64,000 nucleotides of DNA from Hedera helix (lineage: Eukaryota > Streptophyta > Magnoliopsida > Apiales > Araliaceae), in assembly GCA_947179155.2 (NCBI GenBank), contig OX359275.1, positions 7,009,501 through 7,073,500 of the forward strand, written 5' to 3'. The notes beneath the pieces were generated by a model. That model worked only from the letters and a program-made list of their open reading frames with translations. It made no database searches and was not told the DNA's origin. The position numbers were made by a program, and so were the translations under genes. Every line of letters starts with the position of its first letter. Position 1 is the first letter of the stretch. Below are positions 32,539 through 44,478 of this stretch, in pieces.

Positions 32539-33007
32539 CAGTAGTAACGTACCAATGATTTCTATAAGAATAGTATTTTCGATAGACTGCAGTTTCCACG
32601 ATAGTGACTAACTTTACCTGAATTCCTCTAAATTGTAGCGCCCAAAAGTATAGAAACATCATTTTTAAATAATCTTGAAACTCATAGCTGGAACACCATA
32701 AATCCCAAAGACTTATATGAAACGTCCATATATTCTGATCCTTTGTTATCGAGCATAACCAGGTGATGATATGTTTCCAACTGTCGAGCAAATTAAAGGC
32801 AACAATTTCCGCAAGTTCCGGATATCCTTTAAAGAACGAATTTGGAAGAACGACGGTAGAACTTTCACCTTCTTCTTCTTTAGATCGGATACAAATAATT
32901 TTTGCTTTAGGCAAATTATTCAACTCTGAGTTTGTAGAAGAATTGTTTGTGGCCTCTACATTCACTTCGGGTACTCCGTGGTTAACCTCCTGATTTTCAG
33001 ATGCCAT
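32393..33007 (-). CDS. Novel ORF1 in the gag position
   Basis: A 204-codon intact frame starting at the ATG 33005-33007, about 190 bases after the PBS, where gag normally sits. The N-terminal 50 residues are Asn/Glu/Ser-rich (MASENQEVNHGVPEVNVE). The middle is hydrophobic and Trp-rich (FNLLDSWKHIITWLCSIT, DYLKMMFLYFWALQF). The C-terminal third is mixed and acidic (ETAVYRKYYSYRNHWYVTT, ELFSGIPMVEIREDPNEVLG). No CCHC knuckle and no capsid motif is visible. Two older copies (35857-36483, 39690-40026) encode the same protein; most differences are conservative (D/E, K/R, I/M). It may be a divergent structural protein, a packaging or accessory protein, or a captured host sequence; I cannot tell which. 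Confidence 0.75.
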   Translation of the reverse strand: MASENQEVNHGVPEVNVEATNNSSTNSELNNLPKAKIICIRSKEEEGESSTVVLPNSFFKGYPELAEIVAFNLLDSWKHIITWLCSITKDQNIWTFHISLWDLWCSSYEFQDYLKMMFLYFWALQFRGIQVKLVTIVETAVYRKYYSYRNHWYVTTDEVEESEKQFVRELFSGIPMVEIREDPNEVLGIRFDDNSQETEGGDNR

Positions 33008-33193
33008 ACTTAACTGTGGTCACAAAATAGATGTTAGTTCAAATAAACTGACTCATCACTTCATGTCCCTATATTCAAATCAACTCATTAGATAATAAAA
33101 TCTAATTTAGGTGGGACACACTAGTGACCGATTCTATTCGTCTCTCCCCTCCTAATTCTAACCCCAGATCTCCATTAAAGACCATATCCCTAA

Positions 33194-33205
33194 GCTCTGA
33201 TGCCA
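33194..33205 (-). other. tRNA-Met primer binding site of the young element
   Basis: On the minus strand TGGCATCAGAGC lies two bases after the LTR end (plus-strand 33208). It is the tRNA-Met PBS with one mismatch (TGGTATCAGAGC). Confidence 0.85.
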
Positions 33206-33207
33206 AC

Positions 33208-35851
33208 TGTGACGCCCCCAAATCTAGGCCCACACAGCCCAAACTTGAGTCGTCAAAAGACTACAACAAAATTATTACAACAAAGCACAACGTACAACAA
33301 TACAGTGTATAATAATACACAACTAAGTCTTCACTATTATTGCCACACTATTTTACAACACGTGAAGACTAGGATAACTATTCTTCGGACTCTCACTTCA
33401 TCCCCCGGCTAGACCCCGTTACGTTTTCATCTCCTGTTGAAAAACAATGGAACAAAAGAAAGGGTGAGCTCAAATAGCCCAGTAAGAAATATCATGACTA
33501 AGATAATGATGAATAAATTATCATTAGCCTTCAACAGTTGAGTTCTTGATAGAATACAATAGACTACAAGGTTTATATCAAAAACTGTAGTTAAATTCTT
33601 AAACAATGTTCAGATCAATAATAGCAGCGGAATGAGCAATCTATTAGAAGAATAATGCAGACTATAATGTCCACTCGCTTCTCTTTTTAGTAAAAATATC
33701 ATCAACTTTTATCATCTGAATTACCATTAGTCAAGATAATACAACTTCACAGTTCCTGATCATAATCATGCAGATCAACAGTTCGTCTTTGCACTACGGG
33801 CCAAAGACATTCAATATAACACCAACGGTCATGATTATACCAGATTCAGCCTTTGGTCATAATCATACCAACCAACAGTTCATCTTTGCACTACGGGCCA
33901 AAGAGAACATTAACCACGTGCCATAAAAGACACCGAACAGATGTATCGCCTTTAACCTAGTATATCGCCTTTAACCTATCATCTGTTCAACAATTATATC
34001 ACATCTGTGCCCCCGGCCACAGATATTCACAACAGCTTGATTCTTGATGATTAGTACAAATAATAGTGATACAATTGATGAACAGAAGAAACAGGATAAA
34101 CAATAAGTATCGGAAGTTTACTTTGTGCAGATTCAAATAATGTCCAAATTGCCAACATGATGTGGAGTGAAATTTAAAAATGATATTCAAGATCCACAGT
34201 TCAGAATAACGATTACAGTTCAATAGAAATGTTCAGAAAATAGGAAGGTTCAGTTGAACTAATGAAATTCAACTATTATGGAACATATAATATTTTCAGG
34301 AATTATAGAAGCAATAGTTCCATAATAAGTTTCGATTCAGGAGTATGAAAGAAAATAATATCCCTTACCGTAGCAAGTTCAAGAGTGTAAAAAAAATGAC
34401 ATTTCTTACCTTATCTGGTGACTGGATATTGATAAAAATGAGATTGATCAACCTATATATTTATAATAAAATTAGTAATTACCACATATAAATTTCAAAG
34501 TGTATGATAACTCGTATATTATGAATTATCAAAATTATATATATTTAACATAATTTTTGTAGTATAAAATACCAACTTTAAAATAGTTTTAAAAATAATA
34601 TTCCAAAATAAATCTTCCAAAGAAAGCTTTTAAAAATGAATCTTCTTAAAGAAGAGTCTTCTAAAGGAAGATTTGTGAATACCGTGAAAAATAGGAATTT
34701 ATAAAATTACTACTTTTTAATAAAAGACTTACTTGAAAAATTTATGCACTCCTTTTGGCTTTCAAACTCTCAAAATAACCTTACTATTCTCAGAGAAAAC
34801 TCATAAAATTCTTATAGAAAAATTCTATGTTTTAGGTGTGATTTTTCTATTAAGCTGAACAAGCTATTTATAAGAGAAAAGAAGTTACTATGCGTGGTAG
34901 GTGAACAGAAAAAAAAAAATTCAGCAGAGGCTGCGCAAACGTTTTTAAAATTTTTTCAATACTTGCACAGTAACTTTGCACAGTAACTTTAAAATTTTCA
35001 AAAAGTGAACAGTAATGAACAGTAACTTCTGTCGGCAGATGAACAGTGACTTTCCCGAGATGAACAGTAACTTCCGTCAGTGAATAGTAACTTTTCCGGG
35101 AATGAATAGTAAATTCCGGGAGTGAATAGTAACTTTTGAAAAATAAAATTTTTTATTTTTCCTGTCGGTCCAACATATAAAATAAAATAATGCTACAACA
35201 ATAATGTAATAAACACGTTACAGATTATTATAAATTACAGTATATTTGCAACTGTGACAATTATTAGGTTCAATAATTTTAAAAACAGTGCAGCAACAAT
35301 TATTGACTCGATGATATGAAATACAATGTAATGACAATTATTGAATCAATAATGCAAAATACTGTGTAGCAACAATAATTGAATTGATAACATAAAATAT
35401 TATGCAGTGATAATTATTGATGAAATGATGCGCAACAGTTACGGTGTCAATTATCAGACCAATAATATGAGACACTGTGCAATACCGTGTGCTATAGAAA
35501 AATACCATAAATTACCGTATGCTACTATTCTTTTATTACCGGTATTTTAACAGTTAACACCGTTGACTATTTTTATTTAAAAAGGTTACTTCTGTCGTTT
35601 TCTATATCCGACAAATATTCCGTTGTGGGGTCCACCAATAATTTGTTATTTCGGCGCCGTCGTACGGCTCGAATATTCCCTGACAAAACGAATATTCCCC
35701 GACAAAGCGAATATTGTCCGACAAAATAAAATTTGCACATAACATCCTTAACTTTCAATTTCGACAATTTAACCACTTACTGTTTCATGAAAAAAAATAT
35801 ATATATGAAGAAAAATTAAATTTTATATTTCATAAAATTCGGGGTCTTACA
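33208..35851 (-). repeat. 5' LTR of the young element
   Basis: 2644 bp, nearly identical to 27058-29688. The 13 bp length difference is a tandem duplication TTTGCACAGTAAC near 34975. Substitutions noticed: near 33398 (T for C), 34743 (A for C), 34873 (A for G) and 35520 (G for A). Confidence 0.95.
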
Positions 35852-35856
35852 TGCAG

Positions 35857-36483
35857 TATTCCCAGTTATCACCTTGTCTTGATCATCAAAATTATTATCA
35901 GTAAACCGGGTCCCGAATACTTCTTTCGGCTCTTCACGTATTTCAACCATTGAAATACCACTAAATAGTTTTCTAATGAACCATTTTTCGGATTCATCAA
36001 CTTTATCAGTAGTAGTGTACCAATGACTTCCAGTAAAATAGTATTTTCGATAAACTACAGTTTTCATAATGATGACTAACTTAACCTAAATTCCTTTAAA
36101 TTGTAACGCCCAAAAGTATAAGAATATCATTTTTAAATATTCTTGAAAATCATAACTGGAACACCATAACTCCCAAAGACTAAGCTGAAAAGTCCATATA
36201 TTTTAATCCTTTGTTATCGAGCATAACCAGGTGATATGATCTTTCCAATTAACAAGCAGATTGAAGGTAATAATTTCTGCAAGTTCATGACATCTTTTAA
36301 TTGCTTCTAAGAATAGATCTGACAGAACTGTAGTAGAGCATTCACCTTTTTTTTTTTTCTTCTGGATAAAACACAATTAATTTTTGCTTTATTCAAATGA
36401 TTCAACTCTGAGTTTGTAGTAGGATTATTCATAGCCTCCTGATTTTTCACTACATAATTCATCTCCTGGTTTTCAGATGTCAT
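35857..36483 (-). pseudogene. ORF1 of the older Tekay-like copy (copy A), fused in frame to the protease start
   Basis: The ATG on the minus strand is at 36481-36483 and gives MTSENQEMNYVVKNQEAMNN, homologous to ORF1 of the young element throughout (for example ITWLCSITKD, YLKMIFLYFWALQFKG, YRKYYFTGSHWYTTTDKV, LFSGISMVEIREEPKEVFG). A small indel near 36350 and two stops (TAA for CAA after ITKD, and TAG for CAG after KGI) break it. The frame passes DDQDKVITG, so ORF1 and protease were one frame in this copy. The copy ends at about 35860, just right of the young insertion. Confidence 0.75.
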
Positions 36484-36647
36484 TCTTAACTACGATCATA
36501 AAATAAAAGTTAGTTAAACAAACTGATTCGTCACTTCTTGTTCCCATAACAAAATTTTAATTTAGGTAGGACACACTAGTGACTGATTCTATTTGTCTCT
36601 CTCCTCCTACTTTTACTTCAGATCTCCATCAGAGATCATATCCCTAA

Positions 36648-36659
36648 GCTTTGATACCA
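36648..36659 (-). other. tRNA-Met primer binding site of the older copy
   Basis: On the minus strand TGGTATCAAAGC lies just inside the LTR that starts at 36662 on the plus strand. Confidence 0.8.
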
Positions 36660-36661
36660 AA

Positions 36662-39579
36662 TGTGACGCCCCCAAATTCGAGCCTACATAGCCCAAACTT
36701 GAGACTTCAAAATACATAACAACTAATACAAAACAGTACAAAACACAAAAAAATAGAACTCAATAATACACAACTAAATCTTCATTATTATTACCACACT
36801 ATTATACAACATGGTGAGGATTATTATCTACAGACTCGGACCATCACTCCATTCCCCAGTTAGTCCTAGCTACACTCTCATTACCTGAAGAACAATGGAA
36901 CAAAAAGAAAGGGTGAGCTCAAATAGCCCAGCAAGAAAATATCACGACTAAGATAATGACGAATAAATTATTATTAGTTTTCAACAGTTGAGTTCTTAAT
37001 TGAATATAATAAACAACAAGTTTTATATCAATAACTGCAGTTAAATTCTTGAACAAAGTTTAGATGAACAACTGCAGAGTAATAAGAACCATTAATTTTT
37101 TTTTGTATATAAACTATATGTCCACTCGCTTCTCTTTTTAAGAAAAACATCATTAGCTTTTATCACTTGAAACACCACTGACCATAATAATACAAATTCA
37201 CAGTTCTTGGTCATAATCATGTAAGTAAACAGTTTATCTTTGCACTAAAGGACAAAGATATTCAAGAATAATACTGACGGTTATGATCATACCAGCCTAT
37301 AGTCTTTGGTCATAATCATACCAAACAACAATTCATCTTTGCATTACGGGCCAAAGATATTCAAATATAACACCAACGGTCATGATCATACCAGTCTACA
37401 ACATTTGGTTATAATCATACCAAACAACAATTTATTTTTGCCCTATACCAAAGAGAACATTCACCACGTGCCCTAAAAGATACACAATAATTATATCGCC
37501 TTTATCCTATCATGAATCATATGTGCCCCCGACCACAACTATTCACCAATTATCTTTACACTCAGGCTAAAGATATCCATAAAAACTTGATTATTGATGA
37601 TTAGAACAAACTTGATGATTAGAACAAATAACAGTAACATAAATGATGAACAGAAGAAACAGAATAAATAATAAATATCAGAAGTTTATAATTTTACTTT
37701 GTGCAGATTCAAATAATGTTCAAATTGTCAACATGATGTGGAGTCAAATTCAAGAATGATATTCAAGATCCATAGTTCAAAAATAATGGTTAAAGTTCAA
37801 ATAGAAAAGTTTAAGTAAATAGGAAGATTCAGATAAAATGATATTAAATGAAGCACAAACTATTAAGATTAATCATATAATCATTTCAGGAAATTTTATC
37901 GAACAATAATTATCAGAGTAAGTTTAAGAGTATGAAAGAAAATAATATCCCTTACCATAGTAAGTTAGAAAATGATATCATTTTACGAGTATGAAAAGAA
38001 TGATATCCCTTATCTTGATATTGTGAAACAGAGTTTATGGCTGAACAAATCCTCTTTGTTTGTCTATGTAGAAGTAAAAAATCTGACTTTTGGGTCTTCT
38101 AAAGTTTTTAAAATCTCTTTATGTTTTCAAAATAATGTTACTCTCGAAAAGGTACACAGAATAGACTCAAGAATCACTCAATTCAGAGTTAATATGAATG
38201 AATTATGAATTTTCAAAACTAAAAGTGAAAGTAGTGACGAAAATCATAACAGGTTAGGACGAAAAATTGAAAGGACAGACTTTGAATTCATTAAATTCTG
38301 ACAAATAATGAATTTACTATGATTTTTTTGAAAGAGTTGTTGTGCATAAGAAAATTCCACTTGGGAATTCAAAGAAGAATGCAAAAGATTTCAAAACTAT
38401 GAATGACTTAGAATATAAATGTAACACTCTAACTGATATTTACTAATACATGAGGTAACCTAGCATACATAAAGAGAAACTTACACTAATAAATTTGTAG
38501 AGAGTAGGAGAAATTATATGTAAGAAAGTTATGAAAATTTTCTTAAATTAAGGCCTCTATTTATAGCCAAAATCCAAGATTTTCTAATTTAATTCAAACC
38601 GTTCATTTCATTATCTTTTATCTATACCATTCATTTAATAAAATAACTAACTTTATATATAAATCAATTAACTTTATATATAAAGTAATTAACTTTATAT
38701 ATAACACAATTAACTTTATATAAATCAATTAACTTTATCAATTAACTTTATATTTAAAATAATTAACTTTACATAAATCAATTAACTTTATATATAAAAT
38801 AATTAACTTTATATAATTTATTATAATAAAAATAAATAACTTTATCAATTCAATTATTCAACAATAATTTACAATTATTCATTATTATGACTAATTGTTA
38901 TAAATGCAGTGTAGTTGGCTTTCTGAGTTAGATACTTACAATACAAGTAGAAAAATTAACTAATAATAGAATACAACAGTTTAATCAACATCATAATAGA
39001 GATAACAATAATACAAAAAATAAGTAAAAGAAAGAGCACGTTATTGTGTAATGACAATTATTGATTCAGTAATATGAATTACTGTGCATATGCTACTATG
39101 ACAATTATCAGTTCAATAATATGATTTATTGTGCATGTGATAATTATTGGTTCAATAAAGGCAATATTATACAATAGCCACTTTATCAGTTCAATAATAT
39201 GAAACACTGTGCAATACCGTGTGCTACTGTGCAATCCCGTATGTTACTATACAATACCGTATGTTACTGTTCCTTTATCACCGGGTATTTTAACAGTTAA
39301 AAGTGATAGTACCGTTGACTATTTTTATTTAAAAAGGTTACTTATGTCGTTTTCTATATCTGACAATATTTCGTTGTGAGGTCCACCAATGTTTGGTTAT
39401 TTCGGCACTGTCGTACAAATCGAATATTCTCCGACAGAACGAATATTCACTGACAAGATAAAATTTGCACAAAATATTTTTAACTTAACCTTTGTTTACT
39501 TACCCATTTACCGTTTCAGAAAAAAATATATATATGAAGAAAAATTTAAATTGTATTTCATAAAAGTTGAGGTCTTGCA
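36662..39579 (-). repeat. LTR of the older Tekay-like copy
   Basis: About 2918 bp, with plus-strand ends TGTGACGCCCCC and GAGGTCTTGCA, clearly related to the young LTRs but diverged by many changes. To its left lies a PBS and ORF1 (as for a 5' LTR), and to its right the PPT-side end of pol (as for a 3' LTR). One LTR therefore serves two internal regions, as expected after unequal LTR recombination. It contains an AT-rich array at 38640-38830. Confidence 0.88.
38640..38830. repeat. AT-rich minisatellite (AATTAACTTTATATA unit)
   Basis: AATTAACTTTATATA or a close variant recurs about eight times with spacing of roughly 17-26 bases. It is specific to this older LTR and not found in the young ones. 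Confidence 0.85.
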
Positions 39580-40026
39580 ACATTCCCTTCTTATGAAATT
39601 TTGTCCCCGACATTTACGTACCTGACATTTCGAAGAAATAAGGATACTTAGACTTCATAAAAGTTTATGAGTAGTTTACTAGTTATCACTTTGTCTTGAT
39701 CATCAAAACTATTAACAGCAAATCGAGTCCCGAATACTTCTTTCGGATCTTCACGTATTTCAACCATGGGAATACCACTAACTAGTTTTTTAACGAATTG
39801 TTCTTCGGATTCATTAACTTTATCAGTAGTAGTGTACTAATGATTTCCAGTAAAATAGTATTTTTGATAAACTACAATTTCCATAATGATGGCTAACTTA
39901 ACTTGAATTCCTTTAAATTGTAACGCCTAAAAGTATAAGAACATCATTTTTAAATATTCTTGAAAATCATAATTAGAAAACCATAACTCCCAAATACTGA
40001 GCTAAAAAGTCCATATATTTTGATCT
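39580..40026 (-). pseudogene. pol tail and ORF1 fragment of a second older unit (copy B)
   Basis: Bases 39580-39660 match the 3' end of ORF3 next to the PPT (compare 29689-29765). After a deletion of nearly all pol, 39680-40026 match the protease start and the C-terminal two thirds of ORF1 (for example HGIPMVEIREDPKEVFG-like and DDQDKVIT on the minus strand). It ends inside ORF1 at about 40026, where unrelated sequence starts. Confidence 0.75.
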
Positions 40027-40766
40027 TTTGACCCCGACACCTTCTGAAACTGCCCCAGCCAAAAACTTTCAGCTAAACATGACCCCGAAGGATTCGTAGT
40101 ACAAAAACACGACTGATCGTTACTCGATTTTAGTTTTTTTTAAAAAAACTAGGAGCGATCGGGATTTAATATAAAACCTAACCAAACTCGATTCCTCTCT
40201 TACTCACAAGCCGAGACACATCCCAATCCATCCCAAACACTAAAATTCCTTTTCATACAATCCTATTCCATCCTAAATCCACCTCCACCGTTATTTTTAT
40301 TGACCTATTCACTTTCCATCCAACTGGCATTCAACCTAGGGCTCCAGTAGCAGTACAAATTCAACTAGGTTCGAGTTCTACAACCAAATTGGGGGCTTAA
40401 ATTACTTGACTAAGGTAACAAGTAAGGTGTTGATTAGTTATAATATGAAGAAAAATTATACTTGTTATTCATTTTTCTTCAATTGTTAGTGTATAATGTT
40501 TAGGTTCCCAATTGGTTTGTGTTGGCCAATTGGAGGAGTTTAGGGATGTGGTGTGTAATCAGTGGTGTTCTAGCAGTGTAGTAAAGTAATTTCATTAGGT
40601 GAACTATTTCAAATTTTAAGTGAGCTTTGAGTTTGGGGGAGTAAACACTGTGCACACCAAGTGTTTGCTTTATTGTCTGAAAGAAAAATCCAAAGTAGTT
40701 TAAGAGCAAAAGAGCAGTTTGGCTGGTTTTTTGAATAACATTGTATTGTTAAGTCTGAAAGATACA
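40027..40766 (+). other. Athila sequence between the lost pol and the third ORF
   Basis: No coding sequence recognised. It contains a dyad around 40130-40165 (CTCGATTTTAG...CTAGGAGCGATCGGG-like), C-rich stretches and a weakly intron-like part (40420-40700). Assigned to the Athila by position only. Confidence 0.4.
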
Positions 40767-41958
40767 ATGGCACCTAAAAGGCAAAGAAGGGAAACATTGG
40801 CACCTACAAGGTCTTTTGATAAGAAGAAATTTGTTAACACGGAGGCGACAGACAAATTTGATAACTACTTTATGGGTAAAGCTCTAACTTTTGAGCTAGG
40901 TCTTCACCCCAATGAATTAGTAGATGGACACATGACATGTATGATAATGGAGCGAGGTTGAGATTCTTTCACGAATTAGCCGGATCTCACGGTTATATCC
41001 ATCGTCAAAGAATTCTATGCGAATGCTGAAGATAAGCCGCTTTGTGAAGTTATGATTTGGGATAAGACGGTATCTCATAGCGGAGACACAATTAATAAAT
41101 TTTACAACTTGAGGAGGCCCGGATATTACCGTTATACACAGTTTATTACCGAAAGTCCAAACTATGAAATGATCATACACGAGTTATACAAGCCTGATGC
41201 AATATGGACACCTAGAACGTGGCTCCATGATATTACCGTTTAACTGTCTGAGCCGCTATGAAAAAATTTAGTACGCATTTCTTTGTGCCAAGCTTATGTC
41301 GTCTACACACGTTAGTGATGTCATTAAAAAAAGGGCAGTATTGTATATGCGATTGTGAAGGGAATGAAGATAAATGTGGGCGATGTGATTGAGGAGTCTA
41401 TTAGAAATAATCTGAGGGGACCTACTCAAGGTGAATTGTCGCATCCATCGCTCATATGTGCTTAAATGTGGCTTGTGTAGGCGAACGGGCGTTAAATAGA
41501 GGGCATATGAGTCATTGCAATAGCCTATGACTCTATTAGGTCATTGGTTAATTATGAGATACAAAGTATGGGAATGAGGTGAATCGCATCCACGTAAATT
41601 GGGTTTTAGTATTCGATCTGCTTCTCTATCAGATGATGAAAAGGACCATGACATTGCTGTTGATTCTGAAGCACCATTAACTTCTGACATTCAATGTAAG
41701 GCGAAGTTTAGCATTCAGATTCGCAATTTGCACTTAAGGGTAGATGATCGGACTGGGCGATTGGAGTGATAGAATAGAAGACTTGCTGAATGACAAGATC
41801 ATATGTTCGCTTATCAGACAAACTTTAATATGGCATTAACTAAGATGTTAGCTAGGATGAATCCGAGTGTTGATCCAGTTCAATTCCCCGAGCCTCAATT
41901 GTTGCCAGTTTACTTACCTCCTGATGTATATGATGAGGAGGTCGAGTATGGCGCTTGA
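40767..41958 (+). pseudogene. Athila third ORF (plant retrotransposon protein, broken)
   Basis: The ATG at 40767 opens MAPKRQRRETLAPTRSFDKK. Further on are VKEFYANAEDKPLCEVMIWD and HSGDTINKFYNLRRPGYYRY, which match the 'V.EFYAN ... V.F....IN.FY.L' pattern of the plant-specific domain found in many retrotransposon ORFs (Pfam 'putative plant transposon protein'). Later parts (HVSDVIKKR-like, GDVIEESIRNNL, RSLVNYEIQSMG, and the C-terminal FNMALTKMLARMNPSVDPVQ) are split by stops and shifts. In the Athila lineage an extra ORF between pol and the 3' LTR is usual, often called env-like; nothing here shows a membrane protein. The function is unknown. Confidence 0.6.
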
Positions 41959-43241
41959 CCTAAAAGGGAAGTCCTCACTTTCTATTTCTTTATTTAAACA
42001 ATGAGGACATTGTTTATTTCAAGTTTGGGGGTGGGGTCTGTCATTCATAGTTTACATAGTTAATATCTTAGTATATTTTCATGTAGTTTAAGTATATTAG
42101 CATGTGAATTACATATTTTAATTATTTTAGCATATGTCAGTTATTTTTCAGTATTTTCAGTTAAAAAAAAATTAAAAATCACAAAAATATTTTTCTTTTT
42201 TTATTTAGTTTATTACATTTAAATATATGAAAAATGCAAAAAAAAAAAAAAATGAAGAAAAAGTTGCATGTTAGTTTCATATATATTGGATTTAGGGACA
42301 CTTGAGCAATGAATTAACATATGACATTTAATGAAGGCTGATGATAAAAGTTTGATAAATTATATAATAATTCTAGTGAGACAGATAAGGAATGCTAAGT
42401 CAGAAATTTTAACTATTTTCTAGTTTTGTTAAAATTGAGACCCTTTGTTCTTAATTACACAAATTCAATGTATTGAATTAGTTAGATTTTGGTTCAGTTT
42501 TATGAATTAGGTGCTCATTAAGGATATAGATAACCTCCATCACTTGTGAGGATAAAAATTATAAAAAGAGAAATAAATAACTGCTTCGATGTCTGTCATA
42601 ATTGAAATAAAAAGAAAAATATAAAGAAAATTAGATAGATATAAGCAAAACTTGGCTAGTCTGTTTTTGTGGCATCTGTTGCTCGAACAAGTAAGCCCTT
42701 AGGAGTGTCTCTACATTTAGTGCCCTAAAGCAAACTGGTTTAGGAGTCACTCGTGGAAAGTTCGCTACATGAGTAATTTTGAAAAACCTAAGAAAAATGG
42801 ACATTGCACACGCTAAGATAGTAATATACGAGATAAAGCGTAACACACACTCGTTAAATAAAGAGAAAAATATGAAAACAAGTGTATAGAGGGATAAGAA
42901 ATATTATATGTAATGAATATCTTTTGTTAAGCACTTTGATTTATGAGTCGTATTAAAATCTTGATTGATTTGATATATTGGATTCACACACACATGAAAG
43001 GGTTGATAGTGAAATAAATTGGTGATATGTTAGATTTTTGACTATGCATAAATTTGAAGTTTTGTAGAGTTATTACTTAAGGATCTTTGTGGCTAAATTG
43101 TCATGAATTATGTTGATTTATTGCTCAAGCCATTAGTTGGTCATGCATATGCATTCATGTATTTAGTGTAGTTCTTTTGATTTATTTTTCTTTTTGGTAT
43201 TTTTGCTTGAGGACAAGTAAAGTCTTGAGTTTGGGGATATT
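41959..43241 (+). other. Athila 3' non-coding region with polypurine tracts
   Basis: It contains AGTTTGGGGGTGGGG near 42017-42035 and a second purine run, GAGTTTGGGGATAT (about 43227-43240), directly before the LTR. The latter is the likely PPT. The part 42950-43140 resembles 15840-16030 of the Athila-like element at 12-17 kb. No coding sequence. Confidence 0.6.
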
Positions 43242-44471
43242 TGTTGAGTGGGTTTTTTACCTACAAATCGGATATTTTTAGGCTTAACTATTTGCTATTT
43301 TTGAGTATTTTTAGTTATGTTTTACTTATTTTTATGTTTATTTTGCAGAAAATGGAAACAGAGGGTCAAAACGATAAAATTAGAGCTTAATGACATTTTT
43401 GTAATTTCTAGCCATGGGACATGATTGGGGCCACGGTTCACAGTACAAATCCACGGCCGGGGCCATGGTCGGCGAAATCAGTTGGGCTAGTTCGTGCGCT
43501 TCATAGAAGTTGAGCCCAACAAAGGAGTGTTAAGCTACAACGCATTAAGGGCTTCTAGGAGACTTTAAAGAGTATACTTCTGAACATAACATGAGGGAAA
43601 TAGAATAGGGGATTGAAGGCTAATTATTGGAGACTCGAAGAATTAACAAAAGATTATAGAAGTCACAAGTAAAGGCTAAGGAATGGATATAATTCAATAG
43701 AGTTTACTCTATTTCTGTTTGCTTTTATCTTTGAACTTTGAATGTTTTTCTACATATTGAAGATGATGGTTTTTAATATTATGATGTGGAACTAAACTTT
43801 TTATTAGTATTTCAATAGAACCTTTTGCGTTGCAATAATTTAATCATGCCTATTTTTAGTTATTGATTCTATTCTTAGTTGTTTATCATATCTTGTGCTT
43901 ATTCATTAACTGTGTGAGCAGTAGTTAATTAGATATCTTAGACGAAATTGTAAAAGAAAATCTAAGATTAGATCTAGGTGTGATAACATATGAACCTGTT
44001 ATTGTTCTATGAAGAATAACATAACAGTGCATAGGATGAATGTACCTATGAGCCACATGTAACATATTTGAGAGTTTATGCTTAATGAATCTATTTTAAG
44101 TTTTTTTGCATGAACATAGCAACATAACTGAAATATTTCTTTTTATTAATTGTTGAAAAAGATGAATAAATAGATACACATTCTCAAGTTAACAACTTGT
44201 TGGGGATTAAATAACTAGAAATAGGGTGAAGAGATTATTGCGATCAATCAGAAAAGTTGATATCCTAAGTTTTAAATATTTGATAGTCAATTCTTGTTAA
44301 TTAGTTATAATTTATTTTTAAGTTTAAATATTTCATATTCAAACTTGGTGTTCGTTTAAATTAGATTGAATTGATAGAAAATTGATAATTAGAGTAAGTA
44401 TTAACTGTTCTCCGTGGGTTCGACACTTAACTTACTTCTATACTATTTGATTGACCGTGTAGACTTGCGCA
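43242..44471 (+). repeat. 3' LTR of the Athila element
   Basis: It starts TGTTGAGTGGGTTTTTTACC after the PPT and ends with TAGACTTGCGCA. The start resembles the LTR at 12001 (TGATAAGTGGATTTTATACC), and the end resembles 13690-13700 (GTATACTTGCGTG). It is 1230 bp long. No second copy is in the window. Confidence 0.7.
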
Positions 44472-44478
44472 AATTTGA

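Larger units (their letters stand above)
27058..35851 (-). mobile_element. Young non-autonomous Tekay-like element with a novel first ORF
   Basis: It is 8794 bp long and flanked by TGCAG (27053-27057 and 35852-35856). The two LTRs (27058-29688 and 33208-35851) differ by a 13 bp insertion and, by eye, about four substitutions, so the insertion is recent. Between them, read on the minus strand: tRNA-Met PBS, ORF1 (33007-32393, not gag-like), ORF2 protease (32538-31750), ORF3 RNase H-integrase-chromodomain (31753-29684) and PPT. The reverse-transcriptase palm with its YxDD box is absent. Chromodomain and integrase type place it in the Tekay/Del chromoviruses. It needed RT, and probably gag, from a partner element. 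Confidence 0.92.
23325..44471 (+). mobile_element. Athila element inserted in the Tat RT, itself heavily interrupted
   Basis: Left part 23325-27057 (leader and gag), right part about 40027-44471 (third ORF, 3' non-coding region, 3' LTR); Tekay-like elements fill the middle. Protease, RT and integrase of the Athila are not seen, so they were deleted. AATTT lies on both outer borders (23320-23324 and 44472-44476), and joining the flanks keeps the Tat reading frame, which supports the borders. The left end does not start with TG and no 5' LTR or PBS is visible, so part of the left end was lost or the border is only approximate. Confidence 0.65.

Noticed and set aside
40027..40766. A separate host gene with intron
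   Set aside because: No frame gives a recognisable protein, and the position between Athila parts makes transposon origin more likely.
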